Assembly (NCBI GenBank): GCA_963576765.1
Contig: OY755207.1
Location: 31,969,355-32,033,354 of the forward strand
DNA length: 64,000 nt
Reading direction: 5' to 3'
From: Draba incana
Lineage: Eukaryota > Streptophyta > Magnoliopsida > Brassicales > Brassicaceae
Under the pieces are notes generated by a model. The model made no database searches. It worked only from the letters and a program-made list of their open reading frames with translations, and was not told the origin of the DNA. Both the position numbers and the translations under genes were made by a program. Shown piece after piece: positions 34,808-45,079 of the stretch. Numbering within the stretch: position 1 is the first letter of the stretch; every line of letters begins with the position of its first letter.

Positions 34808-35795
34808 TGCGCTTAAGGTGTTCCACGAAGAGAAGACAACGCCCAACATCTTCTTCGTCTTCCCTGAAGTTAGCTCGTCCTAGCGCAATTGTGAATGCCA
34901 TCAAGTGCTCTGATGGATCCGTTTTCCCTTCGTAGAAAGGCACTTTGAGTCGTCCTGGATCGGAGAATTTGATTTGCCTGATACGATTTGTGAAAGGGGT
35001 GTTCTGGACCTCCGCGAGTACTCGATCAAGTTCAGGTGCTTTGCTGACTGCCTTGTGCAGCTCGGACCGAACGTCCCTCATTTCAGAGGCCGCTCGCTCT
35101 ATGTTACGTCGCATCTCATCCAGCTCAGCCTTCTGAGCCTGGAAAATTGCATATCACTCCTCTTCGAACTCGGACTGCTCTGAATAGGTTATGTCGTCTT
35201 CCTCATCGTCGAAGCCTTGCTCTTGCTCTGCATTGGCGTTGCTTCGCTCAGCGTTTGTTGTCGCTCTTCCAGTAGCGACGTTCCTGGTGTTACGTTCAGT
35301 TCTCAGATTCTCTGAATCATTTGTCGCAGTTGCTGTGACATTCGGCCACTCAGTTTTAGTTTGGGCAGTCGCGCCTTGCTCGCGTTGCGGGGTTGGCGTA
35401 GGAAGAGGTTGACGTTGCCCTCTTGGTGGCCTGGTTGGAGTTACAAAATCCAGAGACGTTGGAATTATGCGTGCTGCAGGTTGTCTGAACATACCTGCTC
35501 TTCTGTTGCCGACCCGACTTGCTGTTGCGAGAACGTGTAGTTCTTGATTGGTCTTTTCTTGCTCCTCTGTCTTCTTGAGCAGTGTCTCTAGCATTGTCTT
35601 CATACCAGTGAGGAACTCAGACGTCACAGTTGTGGCTGCTGTTGCTGGAGTGTCAGGAACAATCAAGGTGTTGTTTGTCGTTTCCCCAGTTCCAGTGTTG
35701 TCGTCTCTCGATCTGTCGTTGGTGTTGTTGCGATTCTGTTGACTGGCGATGCGTTGCTCCTCAGCAGTGAGTTGTTGACTGTCGTCTCCAGGCAT
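34808..35795 (-). pseudogene. gag of the Tat-like element, truncated copy C
   Basis: As copy B. This is the copy immediately downstream of the complete 5' LTR and primer-binding site, so any LTR-driven transcript meets it first. Confidence 0.85.
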
Positions 35796-35848
35796 CTTTG
35801 CTTGCGTAGTTTGCACTGTGATCTTCTTGTGTAAGAATATCTTGCTGT

Positions 35849-35865
35849 CCCCTTAGTCGGCGCCA
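35849..35865 (-). other. Primer-binding site
   Basis: Minus-strand TGGCGCCGACTAAGGGG lies three bases inside the right LTR. The TGGCGCC start is complementary to a tRNA CCA end. The same site recurs beside the partial LTRs of units B and C. Confidence 0.7.
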
Positions 35866-35868
35866 AAT

Positions 35869-36286
35869 TGTAGGACTCGAGACTCGAACAATTGAATTTG
35901 TAGGGTTGTTGAGGAAATGCGAGACTCCTGAGTGAATCACAATGCAGATAATGTAAACACTTGCGCTTGCTGTTAAGAAAGCTTTATTCCTTTTGATGCG
36001 AAAATTCTCCCCCCCCCCCCCCCCCCCCCCCATTCTGGGTGAATACAATGAGCTATTTATAGCTTTTAGACTAGGTTTAATCATACAATTGGGCCAGGTC
36101 CATTAAGCATTTAAATAGATTTTGGCCTATATTATTATTAAGCCTATTTTAATTTTGGACTTAATAATATTATGGGCTTATCTTGAATTGGGATTTTACA
36201 AGCCCGTTTATGATTTCTTCAAGCCATTTTGTAGAATCGTTCTCGTCGTTACATCGATCTCTTAGGGGTGAAATCCGACCCCTACA
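35869..36286 (-). repeat. 5' LTR of the composite element
   Basis: Full-length partner of 23769-24179. It differs mainly in the length of its poly(C) tract (about 36009-36031) and a few substitutions, so the two LTRs are near-identical and the insertion is young. Confidence 0.9.
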
Positions 36287-36291
36287 AATAT

Positions 36292-36819
36292 TTGCCGCAA
36301 AATCCGCTTGTTTTCATTGAGAGGGTTGAGAACTATTAGAGCATCTCCATTGAAGAGTTCTCACTTAGATACACTTAGGGCATCCATAAGACATTTTCTG
36401 GTTTTAGATACTTAAAGGTCATAAAATTTAATATATTTAATTCTAAAAATTTTTAGACACTCATGCGATTGTCACCAATACGGATGACCTTATGAAAATT
36501 AAATCAAAAAGGCAAAAATAATAGTTTCATAATTGAAATAGTTAAGAACCAATTCTCATTTGAGAACTCCATGACAAACCCTTTCTCTCCTCAAATGATT
36601 GACACATGTCTTTTTATAAATGGTTCACATATTTTTTGATAAAATCATATTCTCCATAGTTTATAACATAATTAAATAGTTTATATGTTATTATTTTTTA
36701 TAAATCATAAAATAAAATTATCTTTATATGAAGCTCCATAGAAAAAGGCATAAAAGAATGTTGTTTCCATTCAACACTAAATATTTTCCAAATTTGAATT
36801 CAATAATGATAATACAATG
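36292..36819. other. AT-rich intergenic region
   Basis: No gene. It contains agagcatctccat and gcatccataagac motifs often seen in plant MITE remnants, but no ends could be defined. Confidence 0.3.
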
Positions 36820-36894
36820 TGTGACACCCCGTTTTCAGGGCATATATGGTATATGCGGTATATACGGAGAGGCTTAAAAGAAATGATTTGGCTA

Positions 36895-38441
36895 CCTATA
36901 TCACCAAAGTGCACTTATCTTTTCGGTCACAGGTCTTGAGAGAACTCCAGAGTTAAGCGTGCTTGAGCTGGAGTAGTTTAAGTGTAACATCCCGAAACCA
37001 AAGTGTTGAATTTGGAAAGGGGTGTCGATGGACACCAGGTTTGGGTGTCGATCGACACCAAGTAATGAGATGGTTTCGGTTTGATTTTAGTTTCGCTCGG
37101 TTTGACTCGGTTAAGGGTGCGCAACCTTAGGTCATCCTATAAAAAGAGAGCCACGATCCTGAGCCGTTTTTCTAGAGAAAGAAAAGAGTTTGAGAGAAGA
37201 GAAAGAGAGAGAAGAGTTTTGTGTGAGAAATTGAGAGAAGAAGAGAAGGCAGGTTCGACTGTCATTGTAGAAACGAGGAACGATCGGTCTAATCGTGTCT
37301 GATCGGCATGATTGTTCGTAGGTATGTTCTTCTTCCTCTTAGCTAGCTTCAGGAGAAAGCCGTTTGCCTTTTGGAGTTGTGGTTTGTGAGTTATGATCAT
37401 TTTCCTATAGGTGGTCTGTGCAGTTATGATCATTTTCAGAAGGAATCTGAGGACGATCTAGGAATCGTTGGAAAGCCCCGTCGGTCTAGTTTCCAGATTG
37501 GGTTTCCGATCTGAATTTGGAGGTAAGCTCCGACCCCTATGATCGTTTTAGTCCAGAGAGTTGTTCTGTTTTCTGGATGTCTGAAATAGGGTTTTGGGAA
37601 ATCCAAGTTTTTGTGTTCTAGGTAATTTAGGAAGGGTTCCTCGGCATTGTGGTTGAGATCAGAGGCTGCGAGGTCGCTGATTTTTTGTTCTTAGCCATTC
37701 TTTCCTCGAACCGCATAATCGAGGTGAGTGCGTGATCGTGGATAAAGAATTAGGTTATGAGGTTTTGATTGGTTATTCGTGATGTTTTGGATTGGTTTCT
37801 GTGCTGATTCTGTGTGATTACTGTGTTCTGGAATCGTGTTGATCGGGTGATAGAATGGAACTCGTGTCACGAGAGGATCAGACTCGGTTCAGGTTCTCCC
37901 GAGAGGTGTCGATCGACACCTAGTGGTAGTGTCGATCGACACCACTGTGATGTGATCGTGAGGATCGTTTGCTTTGTGAAGCGTCGATCTACACCAAGTG
38001 GTGGTGTCGATCGACACTCTCTGTTTAATTTAGTGAATTTGTTTAATTATTGTGAACTGTTGATTGCTCGCATAGAATTGATAATTTAATTCCTATTATA
38101 TATCCGGTAGACGGGATGACCGCTCCACTAAGTATTTATTAAATACTTACGCAACTCATTTTTCCCAATTGTGTTGCAGGTAAAGGAAAAAGAAAAGTGT
38201 GACCGCGAGATCATTGCTTTAGGGAGAGGATGATTAGGATTGTCGTTTGGTTTTCTGTTTTGCTAAGTTCTAGTGAACCCGGTTAGGTTGCTAGAAATGC
38301 ATTGATGAGTTATTGATATTTTATTTGCTCATGTTTTATTATTATTGGTTGATGAGTTGTTTCCGCAGAAATAATTAATTATAAAAAAAAGTAGACCGGG
38401 TGTTACATTAAGAATGGGTGACCTACTGGGAAGTCATTTCC
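36895..38441 (+). other. 5S rRNA-like domain of left Cassandra LTR, split by an insertion
   Basis: The first part (36895-36982) contains gagttaagcgtgcttgag, matching the 5S internal A-box region. The second part (38408-38441) contains atgggtgacc and ctgggaagtc, matching the C-box region and beyond. The solo LTR lies between the A box and the C box. Confidence 0.8.
36983..38407 (+). repeat. Solo LTR inserted in the Cassandra 5S-like domain
   Basis: A 1425-bp sequence that starts TGTAACATCCCG and ends CGGGTGTTACA, flanked by a perfect 5-bp duplication TTAAG (36978-36982 and 38408-38412). A TATA box TATAAAA lies at 37138-37144. There is no internal coding region and no second LTR, so it is a product of LTR-LTR recombination. 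It carries several copies of the palindrome GTGTCGATCGACAC near 37047, 37907, 37930 and 38006. Confidence 0.9.
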
Positions 38442-38790
38442 AATACCGTGTGAGTGATGTCAAAACACGGGAAAAAATCGCGTGGTGATTTGCAGGGTCA
38501 GTAAATGAGACTTATGAGCCTCCCGGACTAACGCACTGACCGTCGGAGAGTGTGGGCCCACAGGCCGATAGTGGACGTAGAGCCCATGGATAGGGCGGTC
38601 GGGGCGTTACTAGTGGTATTAGAGCGAACCTTGACATATGTGAATAGTCAGATTGTCGGGGTAACGATCTTGGTATGCTCAACGAGGACGTTGCGATCTG
38701 TTAGTGGGGATGATTGTGACATCCCGGTTTCAGGGCATATATGGTATATGCGGTATATGCGGAGAGGCTTAAAAGAATTGATTTGACTTC

Positions 38791-38910
38791 CTATATCACC
38801 ACAAAGTGCACTTATCTTTTCGGTCACAGGTCTTGAGAGAACTCCAGAGTTAAGCGTGCTTGAGCTGGAGTAGTTTAAGGATGGATGACCTTCTGGGAAG
38901 TCATTTCCAA
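38791..38910 (+). other. 5S rRNA-like domain of right Cassandra LTR (uninterrupted)
   Basis: About 120 bp, the length of 5S rRNA. It holds agttaagcgtgc (38848-38859) and ggatggatgacc (38879-38890) at the normal A-box to C-box spacing. It is not a functional 5S gene, since the ends and many stem positions differ. Confidence 0.8.
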
Positions 38911-39145
38911 TACCGTGTGAGTGAGGTCAAAACACGGGAAAAGATCGTGTGGTGATTTGCAGGGTCAGTAAACGAGACTTATGAGCCTCCCGGACTAACG
39001 CACTGACCGTCAGAGAGTGTGGGCTCACGGGCCGAGAGTGTGGGCTCACGGCCCGAGAGTGGACGTATCATATTAAAATAACACAAACTATTAGACTATA
39101 GTAATTTTCAGTCTTTTTATGTGAATTGTATATTATAATAAAGTA

Positions 39146-39172
39146 CTAGGTGATTCCCCGCGTAATACGCGG
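39146..39172 (-). mobile_element. Probable Helitron 3' terminus
   Basis: On the minus strand the sequence is a short hairpin (CCGCG, 5-base loop, CGCGG) followed about 8 bases later by CACCTAG and then T. A subterminal hairpin and CTRR end before T is the Helitron 3' signature. The element would extend rightwards from 39146; I could not find its 5' TC end. Confidence 0.55.
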
Positions 39173-40930
39173 ATAAAATGTTTGTTTTAGTTTTTTAAAT
39201 ATTAAACTAATTAGAAAAATGTTCTTCCATAGTATATAAATAATCTCAAAGGTATAAAAAAATCTAATAAGGATGATTTTGTATGGTTTCGATTTTGGTT
39301 TGTATAGTATAATTGTATTTGAATTTGAAACAAATATAGCATATACAAATATAAATTTTTTTTTTGGGTGACAAATATATCATATACAAAACAATTATCT
39401 GATTTTTGATATGTTTTTGGTGTTAGACGATTTCCTCTTCACGTTTTTTAAATTTATATTTTAATCGACGTCAATGAAAGTGACCACATTTTCACTTATC
39501 ATTTACTCTAAAATCAGTATTTTTATGTGGAATTATGCGTTTTGAATCGAAAAAATCATGTAAAACAACCTAAATATGAATAAATGAATAAATATGATTA
39601 AAAGCTACTGAATATGAAGTTATCTTCGTCTTCTACCTATTAATTTACTAAATCAACTTTCTTCATGTGTCATTTTTATTTTACTTGTGTTCTATTGTTT
39701 TTTAATTCTTATTCTTTTGAAAAAAAAACAAATATAATGAAAAGAGAGTATAATTTTGTTTGTAATTTGAATTAGGATGAAGAGATTGATAAAACATTTA
39801 TAAGCTAAAATTATTTCTAACGTTTCACCATAACAATAACATAACGTATAAATTATTAATTATTTTATTTATCAACGTAGAAAAAGAATTTTTTGTAATA
39901 TTACTTTTTCATGATATCATTTTTCTTCAAAAATATTTGCTCATAATAATTTTGTTCCTGAATTTGAATTATTTTATTTTATAATGAAAGGATTTAGTTG
40001 TGTTATGGTAGTTTAATTATTTTAAAGAGAATACATAAAACAAATTATGTGAATAGTATTCAATTTATTTTAAATTGTTAATTGTCTTTATTATTATTAG
40101 TATAACTTTATAAAATATTAATAACTGATTGGCAATGTAATAACCACAAATGGTATTCGATAATTGTATTCTTAATCTGAGTATTTAATTTAAATTTATA
40201 ATCAGTAATCAGTAATCACTAATCACAATTATTTTTTTTATTGTAGCATGAGGTTGGATTTTTTGTGGCCAAATTTTGTTTTAGTATTTAATTTAGAAGA
40301 TTCCATAATAAAATATTTGCAAAGGTTTTTTTATGCAATTAAAACTTTTAAGGTAATAAATATTTAGTGTTTTGTCATGTCATATTTTTCTCAAACCATG
40401 TCACAATTGTTTTGGTGAGAGTGATTGTGGAGATGACACATAAGAATCTTCTCACAAATCACTTCCCAAATAATATATAGGGAATCATATTAAAATATGG
40501 ACAAAATCGTCTACGGAGATTTAACCTAAGATACCTATTTAGTGTGTATAGTAGTTCCAAGTTTCCTACCAATTTCAATGTAATTTCTAATTATTATTTT
40601 TTCACAGTTAATTTTCCTTAATCTGTGCACATAATATCCAAACGAATAAGAAAAGTCTAGGCCACTAACTTTACAGTTACCATAATTACAAAGATTACAA
40701 CTTCCTTATCTGGTTTCTGACATCTCACACAAAACCAAGATATGATCACCAAATCTAGAAAGAAAGCTAAACTTTCCAGTTTCATTCAGATTCGACTTTA
40801 ATTACGCAATCAAATACGTAATCAAGAAAACAAAGTAATAAATCTTCACCAAATTAGTTACGAGAATTAAAAAGCATGAATCTCACGGCCTTGTTAAATA
40901 ACCCATCTCCTCCACTACTCTCTTAAATTC
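39173..40930. other. AT-rich region, possible Helitron body, then pectinesterase promoter
   Basis: No coding sequence found. The right part (about 40860-40973) resembles the upstream flank of the broken pectinesterase copy and is therefore promoter or 5' leader. Confidence 0.35.
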
Positions 40931-40973
40931 TTACGTTTTGATATCATCAAATAAAAAATCAGAAGCTAACAAA

Positions 40974-41218
40974 ATGGGAACTCGTGCGATTTTCATTGGT
41001 CTGATCGCTCTTTGTTGTTTTTGTCTACCACATCTCATAGAAGCGAAACCATACGGAGTGTACCAACAACAAGTGTTCGTGGATCAATCGGGCCATGGTA
41101 ATTTCACGACAATACAAAAAGCTATCGACTCGGTCCCAAACAACAATCTCCATTGGTTTTTCATCAACGTTAAAGCTGGTATTTACAGGTCAGCGTAGTC
41201 ACCTTAAATCCAAAAATT

Positions 41219-41264
<46 letters not shown>

Positions 41265-42702
41265 AAAATGCTTAGTAACATTTTTTTTTTGGTTTCCATG
41301 AAAATAAATGATGAAGAGAAAAAATAAAGATACCGTACGAGAAACCGTTCATAGTAATAAAAGGAGCTGGAAAGAGAATAACGAGAGTTGAATGGGACGA
41401 CCATTACTCGGTTGCACAAAGCCCTACCTTTTCTACTCTCGCCGATAACACCGTCGTTAAAAGCATCACTTTCGTAGTACGGTGATTTTTTTAATTTTTT
41501 GTTTTATTGATTTGATTCCCCTTGATTAAATATATGGTTTTCTTTTGATCGTGGGGATTTTGTGTTTTCCTAGAATACTTACAATTTTCCGAGCAAAGGG
41601 AAAACGAATAAGAACCCTAGAACTCCGGCGGTGGCGGCTTTGATAGGCGGCGATAAGTCGGCTTTTTACTCTGTAGGGTTTGCCGGGATTCAAGATACCT
41701 TGTGGGATTCAGAAGGCCGACATTACTTCCACAAATGCACCATACAAGGTGCCGTGGATTTCATTTTTGGTAGCGGTCAATCTATTTACCAGGTCCGTTA
41801 CATTCTACATAATAGTTAATGTTACTTTTCAGTTATATTATAATTCGACGATACTACTAGAATGTTTGTTGATCTTGCATTTATAATTGGCCAAGAGTAT
41901 ATATTTGTAGATATTTGGTATGTTCAATCCGGATAAACAGTCTTTATTGGGTTGAAACTCCCATAATAAGTTTATCTGAATAGTAGTATCATTGGAATGT
42001 TTTTTTTTACCTTTTCTATATCTAAAAAAGAAAATATCGAACTACACTTCATTTTTCATTGAAAAATAAGCTAGCATTTTATCACAAAACTGAATCCAAA
42101 CTCGAAAATTGTGGCAAAATGATTTATACCAGATTTGATTGTGTTAACCATTTTTCATAAACAAGGCCAATAAGAAGAATGGTCCTTTTGCTTTCACATT
42201 AATATCCCATCTTAGCTAGAACGAAAAGCCGATATTTAGGTCTAGTCTAAAAGTGAATTAAAAGTGATATTTTGGTGGATTGTTGTAGAGCTGCGTGATA
42301 CAAGTTCTAGGTGGGTTGCTACAACCAGGGCTAGCTGGTTACATAACGGCTCAAGGACGGACCAACCCGTACGACGCAAACGGATTCATTTTCATCAACA
42401 GCCTTGTTCATGGAACGGGCATGGCCTTCTTGGGCAGACCGTGGCGCGGATACTCTAGAGTGATCTTTTACAATACAAACCTTACCGATGTGGTTGTTCC
42501 CGAAGGTTGGGACGCATGGAACTTTGGGGGACACGAAAACCAGCTAACTTACGCGGAACATGGATGCTTTGGAAGTGGATCAAATACTGGAAGACGTGTC
42601 AAGTGGGTTAAGAAGCTGAGTGGATCCACCGTTCAAAGTTTGGTTGATCTCAATTTCATTAATCGTGGTGGATGGGTTGAAGATTTGCCCATCCCTACTT
42701 GA
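40974..42702 (+). CDS. Pectinesterase (pectin methylesterase, CE8), secreted
   Basis: Four exons (40974-41188, 41317-41473, 41574-41792, 42289-42702) encode 334 residues. The exon 2 donor could instead be at 41477, adding one codon. A hydrophobic signal peptide (MGTRAIFIGLIALCCFCLP) is followed directly by the catalytic domain without an inhibitor pro-region. Family motifs run in order: VDQSGHGNFTTIQKAIDSVP, GFAGIQDTLWD (catalytic Q and D), GAVDFIFGSG (catalytic D) and LGRPWRGYSRV (active-site R and W). The C-terminus is typical (FINRGGWVEDLPIPT). The enzyme removes methyl esters from cell-wall homogalacturonan. It appears intact. Position matches At3g24130. A broken duplicate lies at 22701 and a LINE has inserted about 160 bp past its stop codon. 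Confidence 0.93.
41222..41261. repeat. (TA)n microsatellite in pectinesterase intron 1
   Basis: About 20 TA units, probably polymorphic. Confidence 0.85.
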
Positions 42703-43150
42703 TGTCACTTTGTTTTTTAGCTTTCTTATTGATCATCCCCATTTTTATTTTCACTATATGTGTAATCATTTGTTCTTTAATTGAGCTTGCATTTTACCAA
42801 TCGAAACAACAACGAGCTTGTTATAATGTCAAATTACATCAAAACAACAACTTAAATTATTTTTTCGTGATGATGGCTAGGGTTTCTCTCGTTGGAGGCG
42901 ATTTTTTAGGTTTTTGCCGTCAATCATCCCCTCACCCAAAACCCTAGATCCTTGATTTCCTGTGCTTCTCCGGTGACTTTATCTGTCTCCCGGAGATCTC
43001 TTGCTGTGTAATACAGTCCTCTTGCAACATCTTTTGTCCTACTTACAATTTTCTTTTCGTTTATCTACAAAATTCGAGGCTATACAAGGCTTCTTCAGGT
43101 CTTGCGTACACCTCACACCGGCGGAGCAGCATCAAGCTATCGACCACGTT

Positions 43151-44956
43151 ATGTCCAGTCACCGCTACTCGAGGGAAGAGAAGGGTAAGGCAGTAGCTGG
43201 ATCTCATAAATGGATCCAGGACCCCCCCCAATTCTTCTCCTCGACGATGAAAATCAAGATCTCATCCAAGCGAATCGATTAACACTTATAGGCACAGTCC
43301 TACACCCAAAAAATCAAAGTCCAGCCTCGGTGCTGAGTTTCCTGCCTCAAATTTGGGGACTCCAAGATAGAGTGGAAGGAAAAGTTCTTGGAAGAGAACG
43401 GTTTCAATTCCGGTTCAAAACAGAAGAGGATATGCTCTTTGTCTTAAGACGTGCACCATTCCACTTCAAACGATGGATGCTCGTCCTTCAAAGGTGGGAA
43501 CCTTCCACGTCAGTCTCTTTGCCTTGTGAAATACCATTCTGGATCAAGATTAACGATCTACGCACTCACCTCTGGACCCAGAACAATCTGAAAGCTATCG
43601 GAGGTGCACTTGGGAGTTATCTTAACCAGGATACTCTGGAGGGACGAATCCAAGTCAACGTCAATGCCCTCAACCCCCTCTTTATGAAGGACACAGTTCA
43701 GTTGCGCGCTGGCATAGAACTACCTGTGGAATTCGTCTTCGAAAAGTTGGAGAAACATTGTTTCTCTTGCTTTTCCCTTACCCACGAAATAATGGAGTGT
43801 CCAAAAAATCAGAAATCCCCATCTAAAGACTTACCAGTTCTAGGAATAAATCAACAACGCACAATTTCGCAGCTTGAGGAGGACAAAAGGAGAGGGTCCG
43901 ATTGACTGTCGGAAGATAGGAGAAGCCATGATCATAGAGCATCTCATCACTCCTCAAGTTACCAAGCTAAGAGGCCTAGAAATGGATCCCCTGGTCATCG
44001 ATCATCTCCAAACTCTAATCCATGAAACTTCAAACGTGTTAAACATGTTAACTGGTTCCCTCCTAGAACCAGATCATCACCAGTCCTGTCACAAAGCACC
44101 TCATCTGATTTGGAAAGAAAAAGAGACTAAGGATCATACTAGTTTCAGAGGTCATAAATTGGAATGGGTCCGGAAAGATCGTGTGGAATCTTCCTCACTT
44201 CCCCGAGAACCCTTACCACGAGAGCATCGCAACAACCTACCTCGCTCTGGGAAAAAAGTCTACTCTCGTGTGGAGAATAGAGTAACCGGAAGTCGCCACA
44301 ACCACCTGGAAAGCTCTGAACGATCTGGTGGTTCTGGAAAACACCACTACTCCCAAGATCCCTATTCTTCTGGTAAAAACACATCTCAGATTTCCAAGAG
44401 ACCGGTTCTGGAAAGGCTTGATAGAACGCTGGAAAATGAACCTGGTGCTTCGTCAAATTCCAAATCTAGGTCAAAAAGACCTGCTTTAGAAAGGTTGTCC
44501 TCACCTGATAGTCAAGAGAGAGGCCTACGGCGTGAAGAAATCAGAGAGGAAAACAGAGAAAAGCAGAGGGATGAAAACAAAGACATAAAACTGGACTCTC
44601 CATCTGAGGTGCTACAAGATCTTTTCCCTAAAATTTTTTCTCCCATTCAAAACCCTGATTCTCCTCTAGAAGGACAAGTAGGACTTTCAAGACCCTTAAA
44701 TGGCGTGGATAAAATAGCTTCAGATTCCTTAGAAACCAAAATCCCTGATGTATCAAAAGCACAGAGCAAGCCAAAGTCTAAGCCACCAGTCTCCACTCGG
44801 TTAGGCCCAAAAGTAGAACCCAAGAGAATCGTAACAATGAATCGTCAAGTCAAGAGAAGGGTTCCTCCTAAATCGACTGAAAAGAAAAGAGGTGGAAATA
44901 GCCCTCTCATAGAAGCCAACTCACGGAAGAAAAATGCACTTCGGCCTCCTACATAA
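43151..44956 (+). pseudogene. LINE ORF1 (DUF4283 plus CCHC knuckle), frameshifted
   Basis: Starts MSSHRYSREEKGKAVAG at 43151. The frame shifts in a run of eight Cs near 43212. The second frame (43210-43905) carries the DUF4283-like RNA-binding region (RFQFRFKTEEDMLFVLRRAP, RWMLVLQRWEPS) and a zinc knuckle (CFSCFSLTHEIMECP, C-x2-C-x4-H-x4-C). A second shift near 43890 leads to a long basic, disordered tail (43874-44956) rich in S, R, E and K. ORF1 proteins of plant LINEs coat the RNA. Three frames mean it is dead. Confidence 0.82.
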
Positions 44957-45079
44957 ACAAAAAAGAAGTTAAATGTTGATACCTTTACAGAATTTAATGT
45001 TTCTGTCTCATTACCTCTTCATTAGGATGTAACAAATAATACAGGGTTCTAATAATGCGAGTATGCCTCTTTCTTGTAA

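Larger units (their letters stand above)
33432..35868 (-). repeat. Tandem duplication of partial LTR, PBS and gag N-terminus (units B and C)
   Basis: LTR starts recur at 33432, 34651 and 35869, spaced 1219 and 1218 bp. Each of the first two LTR pieces is only about 155 bp and breaks inside the poly(C) run. It is joined by tttttatgcgc to gag sequence corresponding to about 32377. The two added units look identical by eye apart from poly(C) length, and nearly identical to copy A and its flank. Confidence 0.9.
23769..36286 (-). mobile_element. Composite Tat-like LTR retrotransposon, 12.5 kb
   Basis: Two LTRs of about 415 bp, at 23769-24179 and 35869-36286, begin TGTAGG and end CCTACA. They are flanked by the 5-bp duplication AATAT (23764-23768 and 36287-36291), so everything between them entered as one insertion or was nested later. 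The polypurine tract lies inside the left LTR and the primer-binding site inside the right LTR, both reading on the minus strand. Minus-strand gag is at the right; an antisense (+) gene is at the left, next to the 3' LTR. The expected pol region is missing and an Athila fragment occupies that place. Confidence 0.88.
36820..39067 (+). mobile_element. Cassandra-type TRIM retrotransposon with 5S rRNA-like LTRs
   Basis: The left LTR starts TGTGACACCCCG at 36820 and ends near 38611, interrupted by a solo LTR. It is followed by a primer-binding site TGGTATTAGAGC (38614-38625, one base from the initiator-Met consensus). About 90 bp of internal sequence ends in a purine stretch (gtgggga). A second LTR starts TGTGACATCCCGG at 38715. 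The right LTR is truncated near 39067 and has a small duplication of gagtgtgggctcacgg. There is no coding capacity. LTRs containing a 5S rRNA-like domain plus a Met PBS define Cassandra. Confidence 0.88.

Noticed and set aside
32754..35742. Plus-strand open frames repeated three times in the gag region
   Set aside because: They are antisense shadows of gag, repeated only because the gag segment is tandemly triplicated.
36895..38910. Possible functional 5S rRNA genes
   Set aside because: They lie inside Cassandra LTRs, one is split by an LTR, and many stem positions and both ends differ from plant 5S rRNA.
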